Source of the DNA: Flagellimonas hymeniacidonis
GTDB taxonomy: Bacteria; Bacteroidota; Bacteroidia; Flavobacteriales; Flavobacteriaceae
Length of the DNA: 64,000 nt
Assembly: GCF_008040165.1 (NCBI RefSeq)
Contig: NZ_VRUR01000002.1
Span: 434,001 to 498,000, forward strand
Reading direction: 5' to 3'
Under the pieces are notes generated by a model. It saw only the letters and a list, made by a program, of their open reading frames with translations, did not search any database and was not told the DNA's origin. The number at the start of each line of letters is the position of its first letter. Positions within the stretch are counted from its first letter, which is position 1. Made by a program: the position numbers and the translations under genes. Shown here in pieces: positions 42,863 through 51,291 of this stretch.

Positions 42863-44080
42863 TTAATCAACTGAGTTGAATTCTTCTATAATTTCCTCGA
42901 ATTCTAGACGATAATACGTACCCTTTTTTTCTGAATCTTTAGTAATCGTTCCCCGTAATTGACGTGCAAGGTTATAGATGAGTTTTAATCCAAGGGAATT
43001 GGAGGTTTTAGGATTTATATCTTCGGAATATCCTATACCATTATCTCCTAAATACATTTCGTAGCGGTTGTCCGTTAATTTGCGAAGGCTAACCGAAATT
43101 TCTCCTTCTTGATCTTCAGTAATACCATATTTTAAAGCATTGGTAATGGTCTCGTTAATAATCAACCCTAAAGGAATTACCGTATCTATACTTAGCTTGT
43201 TCTCATGGATATCAAGCTTTACCTTTATATTGTTAGAGTTGCCTTTAACCGAGCGAACTAAATATTCGCACAACTCTTTTACATAAGGTTTAAGCTCAAT
43301 TTTGGATAAATAATCATCTCTTTTATAGAGCATTTCATGCACCATTGCCATGGAAACCACCCTATTTTGACTGCTCTTGATAATATTGCTGATGTTTTCA
43401 TCCGCAATGGTTCTAGATTGTAGACTCAACAAGCTGGAAACAGTTTGAAGATTATTCTTGACCCTATGGTGAACCTCTTTTAAAAGTGTTTCTTTTTCCT
43501 CTATCCGTTCTTGTATTTCATTTCTTGACCTATACAGTTTATGATGCGCTTTCAATAAGTTTTTCCCAAAAACTCCTCCTAACAAATACACCGCGAAAGT
43601 CACACTCAAAAAGGCAAACCAGATTCTGGAATCTGAAGGCACGGTGTTTTCTGAAATTTTAAAATCCCCTAAATCATATAAAAAGATAATGGCTACTACC
43701 GCTAAGTTGATAATCAAATAAATCTGGCCATAAACTTTGGTGGTTACATATCCTGCAAACACCACTATGGCCAAAACAAAAATGAAAGGACTTTGGATGC
43801 CTCCACTAAACAAGGTAATCATGATTGCACCAATCATGGCCAATAGGGATGTGACATTATAGGTAATGGTCAAATTTTGATGCCGCTTAAACAAAAAAGT
43901 ATTGATAACGTTAAACGCAGCAAATCCGAAAAAGACATAAGGAATTACCTCTTTTATATCTAAAAATAAAAGACAGATTAGGCCAAAAATGACCGCAAAA
44001 AAAGAAGAACTGTAGTTAACCTTGAGCACCAGCTGAATTTTGTCATGTAAACGATATTTGTCCTTATTAGGGATTTTCAT
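42863..44080 (-). CDS. Sensor histidine kinase, HisKA_2 type
   Basis: A 405-residue membrane kinase. Six hydrophobic segments occupy residues about 24-170, with short loops only, so sensing is probably within the membrane. A coiled-coil linker leads to the phospho-acceptor region EVHHRVKNNLQ (His204/205), diagnostic of the HisKA_2/HWE-like group, and a HATPase domain with an N-box in LGLIINETITNALKYG and DNGIGYSED. No response regulator gene is adjacent. The gene has no clear promoter and sits between the M14 gene and the secA terminator. Confidence 0.92.
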   Translation of the reverse strand: MKIPNKDKYRLHDKIQLVLKVNYSSSFFAVIFGLICLLFLDIKEVIPYVFFGFAAFNVINTFLFKRHQNLTITYNVTSLLAMIGAIMITLFSGGIQSPFIFVLAIVVFAGYVTTKVYGQIYLIINLAVVAIIFLYDLGDFKISENTVPSDSRIWFAFLSVTFAVYLLGGVFGKNLLKAHHKLYRSRNEIQERIEEKETLLKEVHHRVKNNLQTVSSLLSLQSRTIADENISNIIKSSQNRVVSMAMVHEMLYKRDDYLSKIELKPYVKELCEYLVRSVKGNSNNIKVKLDIHENKLSIDTVIPLGLIINETITNALKYGITEDQEGEISVSLRKLTDNRYEMYLGDNGIGYSEDINPKTSNSLGLKLIYNLARQLRGTITKDSEKKGTYYRLEFEEIIEEFNSVD

Positions 44081-44193
44081 ATGCTGTGCTGGTTGCCTCT
44101 TTTACTTTAAATAAATGCTAAAATAAAGTGATAAAAGTAACGTATTATGGGGTGTTTACGCTATAAATCTAGTTATGTTTTTTGTATAATCAA

Positions 44194-44221
44194 AGGCGAC
44201 AGCCATAAATGACTGTCGCCT
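44194..44221 (-). terminator. Hairpin, probable terminator of secA
   Basis: A 9-bp perfect stem (AGGCGACAG at 44194-44202, CTGTCGCCT at 44213-44221) 23-50 bases past the secA stop. On the minus strand it is followed by TTTGATT, a weak T-tract. Confidence 0.6.
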
Positions 44222-44243
44222 AATAATTTTAATTTTTTTGGGA

Positions 44244-47200
44244 TTAGTTTTCAACCAGTACCCATTCCCCTTTATCAATAAGCGGTTCCGCTTGTTTATA
44301 TTTAACGGTTTTGCTTTCGCCAGACATAACATTTTTAATGGTAACCCGGTCGTTCCTGCCAATTTTCGGTTTTTCGCGAACAATGGTTTCGGTAACTTCT
44401 GGTCTTCTTCCTTGTGTTTGACCAGCGGCTCTGTTTTGGGCAGCTAATTCATCACTATTTGGAATTTCTTCTTTAGAAGTCCGCAAATTTTCCTTGGGCC
44501 TACGAACGTTTCTTGCTTCCTGAACCTGATTCGTATTTTCTGTAGGCAATTCCCCTTTGAACAAAAAAGAAATCACTTCTTTGTTCACCTTATCAATCAT
44601 TTCTTTAAAAAGCTCAAAGGCTTCAAACTTATAGATTAAAAGAGGGTCTTTTTGCTCATGAACTGCTAACTGAACAGATTGTTTTAATTCGTCCATTTTA
44701 CGCAGATGTGTTTTCCAAGAATCATCTATAATGGCCAGTGAAATGTTTTTCTCAAAATCGGTAATCAGTTGCTTTCCATTGCTGGTATAAGCACCTTCAA
44801 GATTGGTAACTACATTCAAGGATTTAATACCATCTGTAAAAGGAACAACAATACGCTCAAACTTATTGGATTGGTCTTCGTATACTTTTTTGATGACTTG
44901 AAAAGCTACCGTAGCGCTTCGCTCCATTTTTTGCTGATAGAAATCATATGCCGCTTTATAAACCGTATTGGCAATATCTTGGAAACTCAATCTTTTAAAT
45001 TCGTCTTCGGTTACCGGAGAGGTGATCGAAAAGTATTTTATGAGTTCAAACTCAAAGTTTTTATAATCGTCCGCGACCTTATTGGTTTCTGCAATGACTT
45101 CACAGGTATCGTAAATCATATTAGCGATATCCACTTTTAAACGTTCTCCTTGCAGTGCGTGTTTTCTTCGTTTATAAACTACTTCCCGCTGGGCATTCAT
45201 CACATCATCATATTCCAATAATCGTTTACGAATACCAAAGTTGTTTTCCTCTACCTTTTTCTGTGCCCGCTCAATGGATTTTGTCATCATGGAATGCTGG
45301 ATTACCTCGCCATCTTCTAAGCCCATGCGGTCCATCATTTTAGCCACCCGGTCGGAGCCAAACAAACGCATTAGATTATCTTCCAAAGAAACATAGAACT
45401 GTGAGCTTCCTGGGTCTCCCTGACGTCCTGATCTACCTCTTAACTGTCTATCCACACGTCTAGAATCATGGCGTTCTGTACCCACAATGGCCAATCCGCC
45501 AGCCTCTTTTACCTGTGTACTTAGTTTAATATCTGTTCCACGACCCGCCATGTTGGTGGCAATCGTTACGATTCCTGCATTACCTGCTTCGGCAACGATA
45601 TCTGCTTCTTTTTTATGCAGTTTTGCATTAAGAACGTTATGTGGAATTTTTCTTACGCTGAGTAATTTTGAAAGTAATTCTGATATTTCAACTGAAGTTG
45701 TACCAATTAAAACAGGTCTTCCAGCTTTTGAAAGGTCTGTCACCTCTTCAATAATGGCATTGTATTTTTCCCGTTTGGTCTTGTAGATCAAATCATGTCT
45801 ATCATCACGAGCTATAGGTCTGTTTGTTGGAATTTCCATGACATCCAACTTATAGATTTCCCAGAACTCCCCAGCTTCGGTAACCGCTGTACCCGTCATA
45901 CCAGCCAGCTTGTTATACATTCTAAAGTAATTCTGAAGCGTAATCGTGGCAAAGGTTTGAGTCATAGCCTCAATCTTTACATTTTCCTTGGCTTCTATGG
46001 CTTGGTGCAGTCCATCAGAATAACGTCTTCCATCCATAATACGACCCGTCTGCTCATCCACAATCATTACTTTGTTATCCATGACGACATACTCCACATC
46101 TTTTTCAAAAAGCGTGTACGCCTTAAGCAATTGACTCATGGTATGGATACGTTCACTCTTAACAGCGAATTCTTTAAAAAGTACTTCTTTGAGTTCGGCC
46201 TCTTTTTCTATCTCCAGATTTTGATTCTCAATTTTTGCAATTTCGCCACCTATATCTGGCATCACAAAAAAGTCTTTATCCTGGTCTCCGGAAATATAAT
46301 CGACTCCTTTGTCCGTTAATTCAATTTGATTGTTCTTTTCATCAATGGTAAATAGAAGTTCCGCATCAACCTTAGGCATCTCTCTATTATTGTCTTGCAT
46401 ATAGAAGTTTTCCGTCTTCTGTAGCAACTGCTTTACACCTTCTTCACTTAAAAATTTGATTAGAGCTTTGTTTTTTGGTAAACCTCTATGAACTCTTAAC
46501 AGTTGAAAGCCTCCTTCTTTGGTATCTCCTTCGGCAATCAGTTTTTTGGCTTCTGCCAACACACCAGTTAAATACTGTCGTTGTTTTTGAACAATATCAC
46601 CTACTTTGGGTTTAAGCTCATTGAATTCATGACGGTCACCTTCAGGAACGGGTCCAGAGATGATCAATGGCGTACGAGCATCATCAATCAACACTGAATC
46701 TACCTCATCCACAATGGAATAATGATGAGGCTTTTGCACCAAATCGCCCGGAGTATGGGCCATGTTATCCCTTAAATAATCAAAACCGAATTCATTATTG
46801 GTACCATAGGTAATGTCTGCGTTATAGGCCGCTCTTCTGCCATCAGAATTGGGTTGGTGTTTGTCTATACAATCCACTGAAAGGCCGTGGAATTCAAAGA
46901 TAGGTGCCATCCAAGCGCTATCCCTTTTGGCCAAATAATCGTTCACGGTAACCAAATGTGCTCCTTTTCCAGATAGTGCATTTAAATAAAGTGGAAGTGT
47001 GGCTACTAATGTTTTTCCTTCACCTGTGTGCATCTCCGCAATTTTTCCTTGATGAAGTGCGATACCTCCTATAAGCTGCACATCATAATGGATCATATCC
47101 CAAGTCACTTCCTTTCCAGCTGCGTCCCAAGAATTTTTCCAAACAGCATTATCTCGTTCAAGGGAAACATAATCTTTGGAGCCTGAAAGTGATCGGTCAA

Positions 47201-47606
47201 ATTCTGAGGCTGTTACTGTAATGGTTTCATTGGTAGTAAAACGCTTGGCAGTTTCCTTTACCACAGCAAATGCTTCCGGAAGAATGGTGTCTAATGTTTT
47301 TTCTGAAATTTTATAAGCTTCTTCATTGAGCTTATCAATTTCCATGTAGATATCTTCATTTCGGTCAATGTCCGTGGAGTTCTGTACCTCCTTTTTTAAA
47401 GCCGCTATCTTATCATTTATCTCCTTACAATCTTCTTGTATTTGGGATTTGAAGGAAACTGTTTTTTGTCTTAGTTCATCGTGGGTCAATCCTTCAAGCT
47501 GCTGTTCAAAGGATTTTACCTCTTTTACCAAAGGCTGTAATGATTTTACGTCTTTTTCTGATTTATCTCCAACGAAAACCTTTAGTACGGAATTAATAAA
47601 GCTCAT
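44244..47606 (-). CDS. secA: Preprotein translocase subunit SecA
   Basis: ATPase motor of the Sec protein-export pathway, shared between cytosol and membrane. The 1120 residues exceed the ~900 of the Escherichia coli form, as usual in Bacteroidota; extra sequence lies in the N-terminal domain (about 55-100) and in the region around 330-440. Motifs are Walker A MHTGEGKT (192-199), the DEVDSVLIDDARTPLIISG segment of the first nucleotide-binding fold, and GTDIKLS and GRSGRQGDPGSS in the second. No Cys-rich zinc-binding tail is present. It has its own -7 box and lies downstream of a terminator. Confidence 0.98.
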   Translation of the reverse strand: MSFINSVLKVFVGDKSEKDVKSLQPLVKEVKSFEQQLEGLTHDELRQKTVSFKSQIQEDCKEINDKIAALKKEVQNSTDIDRNEDIYMEIDKLNEEAYKISEKTLDTILPEAFAVVKETAKRFTTNETITVTASEFDRSLSGSKDYVSLERDNAVWKNSWDAAGKEVTWDMIHYDVQLIGGIALHQGKIAEMHTGEGKTLVATLPLYLNALSGKGAHLVTVNDYLAKRDSAWMAPIFEFHGLSVDCIDKHQPNSDGRRAAYNADITYGTNNEFGFDYLRDNMAHTPGDLVQKPHHYSIVDEVDSVLIDDARTPLIISGPVPEGDRHEFNELKPKVGDIVQKQRQYLTGVLAEAKKLIAEGDTKEGGFQLLRVHRGLPKNKALIKFLSEEGVKQLLQKTENFYMQDNNREMPKVDAELLFTIDEKNNQIELTDKGVDYISGDQDKDFFVMPDIGGEIAKIENQNLEIEKEAELKEVLFKEFAVKSERIHTMSQLLKAYTLFEKDVEYVVMDNKVMIVDEQTGRIMDGRRYSDGLHQAIEAKENVKIEAMTQTFATITLQNYFRMYNKLAGMTGTAVTEAGEFWEIYKLDVMEIPTNRPIARDDRHDLIYKTKREKYNAIIEEVTDLSKAGRPVLIGTTSVEISELLSKLLSVRKIPHNVLNAKLHKKEADIVAEAGNAGIVTIATNMAGRGTDIKLSTQVKEAGGLAIVGTERHDSRRVDRQLRGRSGRQGDPGSSQFYVSLEDNLMRLFGSDRVAKMMDRMGLEDGEVIQHSMMTKSIERAQKKVEENNFGIRKRLLEYDDVMNAQREVVYKRRKHALQGERLKVDIANMIYDTCEVIAETNKVADDYKNFEFELIKYFSITSPVTEDEFKRLSFQDIANTVYKAAYDFYQQKMERSATVAFQVIKKVYEDQSNKFERIVVPFTDGIKSLNVVTNLEGAYTSNGKQLITDFEKNISLAIIDDSWKTHLRKMDELKQSVQLAVHEQKDPLLIYKFEAFELFKEMIDKVNKEVISFLFKGELPTENTNQVQEARNVRRPKENLRTSKEEIPNSDELAAQNRAAGQTQGRRPEVTETIVREKPKIGRNDRVTIKNVMSGESKTVKYKQAEPLIDKGEWVLVEN

Positions 47607-47679
47607 GAATAATTTTTCTTTTGGATTGCAAAAGCTGTTCCATTGTCCAGAGTAGGGTAGAAAGCTCTTACTAGGCTGT

Positions 47680-47687
47680 CAAAATTA
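47680..47687 (-). promoter_or_regulatory. -7 box (TAATTTTG) of secA
   Basis: Exact TAnnTTTG match on the minus strand, 73 bases before the secA ATG and just past the terminator of the DUF2795 gene. Confidence 0.55.
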
Positions 47688-47690
47688 CAT

Positions 47691-47717
47691 AAAAAAAAGC
47701 CTCAAATGAGACTTTTT
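47691..47717 (-). terminator. Intrinsic terminator of the DUF2795 gene
   Basis: In the minus-strand RNA, AGUCUC pairs with GAGGCU (one G-U wobble) around a 4-base loop, preceded by A-rich sequence and followed by eight U. It lies 24-50 bases after the DUF2795 stop. Confidence 0.85.
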
Positions 47718-47740
47718 AATTGTGTTTTGTTGTTATTGGA

Positions 47741-47965
47741 TTAATACTCATCCTCATTCCAGAGGTAATCTTCCTCAGTGGGATAATCGGGCCATATTTC
47801 CTCGATGGACTCGTAAATTTCGCCACCTTCTTCTTCCATGGACTGCAAGTTTTCAACTACTTCCAATGGAGCTCCGGTACGGATGGCATAATCTATTAAT
47901 TCGTCTTTGGTGGCTGGCCAAGGCGCATCACTTAAATATGAAGCTAATTCTAATGTCCAGTACAT
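47741..47965 (-). CDS. DUF2795 family protein
   Basis: A 74-residue acidic protein. The segment LELASYLSDAPWPATKDELIDYAIRTGAP-like core, with its Leu-rich helices, matches the DUF2795 family that is common in Flavobacteriia; the C-terminus (EEDYLWNEDEY) is very acidic. It has an exact -7 box 28 nt upstream and its own terminator, so it is a monocistronic, probably highly regulated or abundant small protein. The function is unknown. Confidence 0.88.
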   Translation of the reverse strand: MYWTLELASYLSDAPWPATKDELIDYAIRTGAPLEVVENLQSMEEEGGEIYESIEEIWPDYPTEEDYLWNEDEY

Positions 47966-47992
47966 AGTAACGGTTTGATTTTAAATTTTTTG

Positions 47993-48000
47993 CAAAAATA
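47993..48000 (-). promoter_or_regulatory. -7 box (TATTTTTG) of the DUF2795 gene
   Basis: Exact TAnnTTTG match on the minus strand, 27 bases before the ATG at 47965. Confidence 0.55.
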
Positions 48001-48087
48001 ATTTTTAAACTCAATTTGCCAAGCAAAATCGACATTATTTAAAAAAATATTTTCAACTTGTTAATCTGTAACGCAGAAAACAGGGAT

Positions 48088-48648
48088 TTATTTGTCCACT
48101 TTTTCGGGAATCCACTTGACCTCTTCTGCCTGTAAATCCTTTGACAACTTTCGTGCCAAGACAAAAAGATAATCAGAAAGTCTGTTTACATAAGAAAGTA
48201 ACCGCTCGGGTACGGGCTCATTTTCATGAAGATAAGAAATCATACGTTCTGCTCTGCGACAAACTGTACGGGCAATATGACAGTATGACACGGTGCTATG
48301 TCCGCCAGGCAGAATAAAGTGAGTCATTTCTGGAAGTTCTTCGTTCATTTGATCTATCTCTTTCTCCAGAAGCTCGATATCCTCAATAGCGATTTTAGGA
48401 ATTTTCAACCGATTTTCTTTTTTAGGTTCCGTAGCAAGAATTGCCCCTACGGTAAAAAGCTTGTTTTGAATAAGCGCTAAAATTTCTTTGGAATTTGAAT
48501 CCATTTTTTGGTCCCTGAGCAAGCCTAAAAATGAATTTAGCTCATCTATGGTGCCGTAACTTTCAATACGAATATGATGTTTGGGTACTCGTTTGCCTGT
48601 AAAAAGTGCTGTAGTAGCCTTATCGCCTGTTTTGGTATAAATCTTCAT
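48088..48648 (-). CDS. Cob(I)alamin adenosyltransferase, PduO type
   Basis: Transfers the adenosyl group from ATP to cob(I)alamin, making the coenzyme for methylmalonyl-CoA mutase. I chose the ATG at 48648, which gives the canonical start KIYTKTGDKATTALFTG; an alternative 15 bases upstream adds five residues and lies within a repeat-containing spacer. Typical motifs in the 186 residues are RIESYGTIDELNSFLGLLRD, FILPGGH and the late ARTVCRRAERM. MeaB (32731) serves the same pathway. No cobalamin riboswitch was seen. Confidence 0.94.
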   Translation of the reverse strand: MKIYTKTGDKATTALFTGKRVPKHHIRIESYGTIDELNSFLGLLRDQKMDSNSKEILALIQNKLFTVGAILATEPKKENRLKIPKIAIEDIELLEKEIDQMNEELPEMTHFILPGGHSTVSYCHIARTVCRRAERMISYLHENEPVPERLLSYVNRLSDYLFVLARKLSKDLQAEEVKWIPEKVDK

Positions 48649-48653
48649 TATAT

Positions 48654-48723
48654 CAGTGGTCAATTAACAATTAACAGTTATCAATGCCCAGTGTAAATTG
48701 TTCATTGCCCATTGTCAACTGTG
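48654..48723. repeat. Ten-unit degenerate heptanucleotide tandem repeat
   Basis: Read on the plus strand from 48654, ten consecutive 7-base units fit the consensus CAnTnnn: A is at position 2 and T at position 4 in all ten, C at position 1 in eight. Two adjacent units are identical (CAATTAA). The array fills the gap between the adenosyltransferase start and the end of the 46-residue gene, overlapping the stop of that gene. Confidence 0.75.
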
Positions 48724-48855
48724 TTTATCGTGTTTACGTTTGCCATCCATAAATTTGCGGGACTTTCTATTTCGTGTACCTCGTCTATTTTTAAAAAGGA
48801 TTACCAAATAAACGATGGCCAAGACTCCTAAAATATAATATATGATGTCGCCCAT
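48715..48855 (-). CDS. Small single-pass membrane protein with basic tail (46 aa)
   Basis: The ORF begins GDIIYYILGVLAIVYLVILF (one transmembrane helix, residues about 4-21) and ends with a long, very basic tail (KNRRGTRNRKSRKF then GKRKHDKH). The ATG at 48855 follows the methyltransferase-derived gene by 34 nt, and the stop lies in the heptad repeat. Topology of N-terminus out and Arg/Lys-rich tail in fits a small inner-membrane protein. No family was recognised; the composition and the position in an operon support that it is real. Confidence 0.65.
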   Translation of the reverse strand: MGDIIYYILGVLAIVYLVILFKNRRGTRNRKSRKFMDGKRKHDKHS

Positions 48856-48889
48856 AAAGGAAGTGCTTTAGATACTTAAAATTACTTTT

Positions 48890-49390
48890 TTAAATCCGGA
48901 TGGTGAAATGTTCTTTTTCTTGTTCTTTCCTTATAAAAAGTATGCCTAAATGATACATATCAATACTGACAGTAATTTCTTTTAATGCAATAAGTTTTTC
49001 CCAATTATTTTGATTCAAGGCGTTCTGATGAATGGAATTTACCAACACCATACCGTTGTTACTGATTTTGTCATTTTGGATAGTGCTCAGAACAGAGTTG
49101 TAATCAGGGTTTTCAAAATAGACAAAATCAAATGGAGCCCTTTCATTAACTGGATAAGGTAAATTCGAATTCATAATTTTTTTAAAACCCTTATTAGCCA
49201 ATACCGAAAAACCTTCACGATAGAAAAAAGAAACACTTTTTAGCAAGACATCTTCTGTTTTTGATTTTGACCTTTTTGGTTTGGAGTACAGGCATTTTGT
49301 AACATAATCATACACAAAAGGGGAGTGGACACCATGCTGATTGGTAGATTTTGACAAAAATTTTAGATATGCAAACAATCGATAGAACAT
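48890..49390 (-). CDS. Methyltransferase-derived protein lacking the SAM-binding core
   Basis: A 166-residue protein. Its N-terminus (FLSKSTNQHGVHSPFVYDYV) and C-terminus (IDMYHLGILFIRKEQEKEHF) match flavobacterial class I SAM-dependent methyltransferases of roughly 220-250 residues as I recall them, and FDFVYFENPDY corresponds to their conserved acidic strand. The glycine-rich SAM loop that should lie near residues 50-80 is missing, as is ~60-70 residues of fold. It is 1 nt from the ABC-F stop. It may be inactive, or have taken a binding role. The reading frame is intact, so it is not simply a pseudogene. Confidence 0.65.
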   Translation of the reverse strand: MFYRLFAYLKFLSKSTNQHGVHSPFVYDYVTKCLYSKPKRSKSKTEDVLLKSVSFFYREGFSVLANKGFKKIMNSNLPYPVNERAPFDFVYFENPDYNSVLSTIQNDKISNNGMVLVNSIHQNALNQNNWEKLIALKEITVSIDMYHLGILFIRKEQEKEHFTIRI

Positions 49391-49391
49391 G

Positions 49392-51269
49392 TTAACCTTC
49401 TAGAATAGCAGAAAGCTCAAACCAACGTTCTGTTTTGGTTTCAATGGTGTTTGAGATTTCCTTGAGTTCAATAGAAAGTTGCTTGATTTCATCACCGTCC
49501 AAGCTAGAATCTGTGAATTTATTCTGCAAAATTTCTTTTTGTTCTTCCAATTTTTGAATCACTTTCTCTAATTGGTTGTGCTCTTTTTGCTCTTGGTAAG
49601 TTAGCTTTCTACCATCATCCTTTTCCTTCCAACTTGTTTTTTCAGTCTTTTCCGTGCCATTGTTTTTAGCCTCTCGTGCTGCAATGGTTTTGCTGCTTTC
49701 ATAAGCGCGGTAATCGGAATAGTTCCCGGGAAAATCTTCGATAATACCATCACCTTTAAAAATAAATAGGTGATCTACAATTTTGTCCATAAAGTAGCGA
49801 TCATGGGATACAACGATCAAACACCCAGGAAAGTCCAATAAAAAACTCTCCAATACATTTAGAGTAACAATGTCCAAATCGTTCGTAGGCTCATCTAAAA
49901 TCAGGAAATTAGGATTTTGAATGAGTACGGTACATAAGTACAGCCGTTTACGTTCTCCGCCACTAAGTTTTTCTACAAAATCATATTGCTTTTTTCTATC
50001 GAATAAGAATCGTTCTAAAAGTTGTTGTGCGGAGATTTGTTTTCCTTTTTTTAATGGAATGTAATCTCCAAATTCACGTATAACTTCAATAACCTTTTGT
50101 CCTTCCTTAACATGAATCCCTTTTTGGGTATAGTATCCGAACTTCAAGGTATCTCCCACAACCACTTTTCCACCATCTATAGCTTCTTTTTGGGTGATAA
50201 TGTTTAAAAAAGTGGACTTTCCGGTTCCGTTTTGTCCAATAATGCCGACGCGTTCTCCTTTGGTAAAATTATAATCGAATTTTTCTAAAATGGTCTTTTC
50301 TCCATAAGATTTGGAAATGTTATGGAGCTCTAGAATCTTGCTCCCCAAGCGTTCCATATTCAATTCCAATTGTACCTGATGATCTGAACGTCTTTGATTT
50401 GCTTTCTGCTTTATTTCCTTAAAATCATCAATTCTGGATTTAGATTTAGTGGTTCTGGCTTTTGGTTGCCTGCGCATCCAGTCCAACTCTTTTTTAAAAA
50501 GCAGTTTTGACTTGTGCTGCTCAACTGCCTCTCGTTCCATTCGAGCTTCTTTTTCATTTAAGTAGTAAGAATAGTTGCCCTTATAGCTAAACAATTGGTT
50601 ATTATCCAACTCTATAATTTCATTGCATACGCGTTCTAGAAAATAGCGATCGTGGGTAACCATAAAAAGCGTAATATTCTCTTTGGTAAAGTATGCTTCT
50701 AGCCATTCTATCATTTCTAAATCGAGATGGTTGGTTGGCTCATCCAATATGAGCAAATCTGGTTTGTTTAGTAGGGCATTAGCCAATGCCAGTCGTTTTT
50801 TTTGCCCTCCTGAGAGCATGCTTACCTTTTGATTTAGCTGGTCTAGGTGCAACTTAAATAGAATCTGCTTGTATTGCGTTTCAAAGTCCCAAGCATTATG
50901 GCGTTCCATTGCTTCAAATGCTTTTTGGTACTCATCTTCTTCTTCTGGGTTTTGAACCGCTTTCTCGTAGTTGGAAATTACTTTTAGAATTTCGTTGTCC
51001 GTACTAAAAATAGTTTCCTCAACCGTCAAAGCTGGATTTAGATTTGGTTCTTGTTCCAAAAAGGCAATTTGAATTCCCTTTCTGGTGGTAACTTGGCCGG
51101 TTTCGGAAGTGTCTTTTCCTGAGATAATGTTTAAGATGGAAGTTTTTCCACTTCCATTTTTTGCGATTAACGCAATTTTTTGGTCACTATTTATTCCAAA
51201 GGAAATATTGGAAAATAATGACAATTCCCCATAAGATTTGGATATGTTTTCTACGGTGAGCAGATTCAT
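49392..51269 (-). CDS. ABC-F family ATPase, Uup-like
   Basis: A soluble twin-ATPase of 625 residues that acts on ribosomes or, for Uup, on replication or recombination intermediates. The two cassettes have Walker A sites IAKNGSGKTSIL (about 34-45) and GQNGTGKSTFLN, signatures LSGGQKKRLALAN and LSGGERKRLYL, and Walker B ILDEPTNHLD and ILDEPTNDLD. The linker is Arg/Lys-rich (MRRQPKARTTKSKSR), and the C-terminus is a ~80-residue coiled coil (HNQLEKVIQKLEEQKEIL) as in Uup. It follows the DUF4105 gene with a 22-nt gap. Confidence 0.93.
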   Translation of the reverse strand: MNLLTVENISKSYGELSLFSNISFGINSDQKIALIAKNGSGKTSILNIISGKDTSETGQVTTRKGIQIAFLEQEPNLNPALTVEETIFSTDNEILKVISNYEKAVQNPEEEDEYQKAFEAMERHNAWDFETQYKQILFKLHLDQLNQKVSMLSGGQKKRLALANALLNKPDLLILDEPTNHLDLEMIEWLEAYFTKENITLFMVTHDRYFLERVCNEIIELDNNQLFSYKGNYSYYLNEKEARMEREAVEQHKSKLLFKKELDWMRRQPKARTTKSKSRIDDFKEIKQKANQRRSDHQVQLELNMERLGSKILELHNISKSYGEKTILEKFDYNFTKGERVGIIGQNGTGKSTFLNIITQKEAIDGGKVVVGDTLKFGYYTQKGIHVKEGQKVIEVIREFGDYIPLKKGKQISAQQLLERFLFDRKKQYDFVEKLSGGERKRLYLCTVLIQNPNFLILDEPTNDLDIVTLNVLESFLLDFPGCLIVVSHDRYFMDKIVDHLFIFKGDGIIEDFPGNYSDYRAYESSKTIAAREAKNNGTEKTEKTSWKEKDDGRKLTYQEQKEHNQLEKVIQKLEEQKEILQNKFTDSSLDGDEIKQLSIELKEISNTIETKTERWFELSAILEG

Positions 51270-51291
51270 GGAAAAAAATTATCGTGACAAG

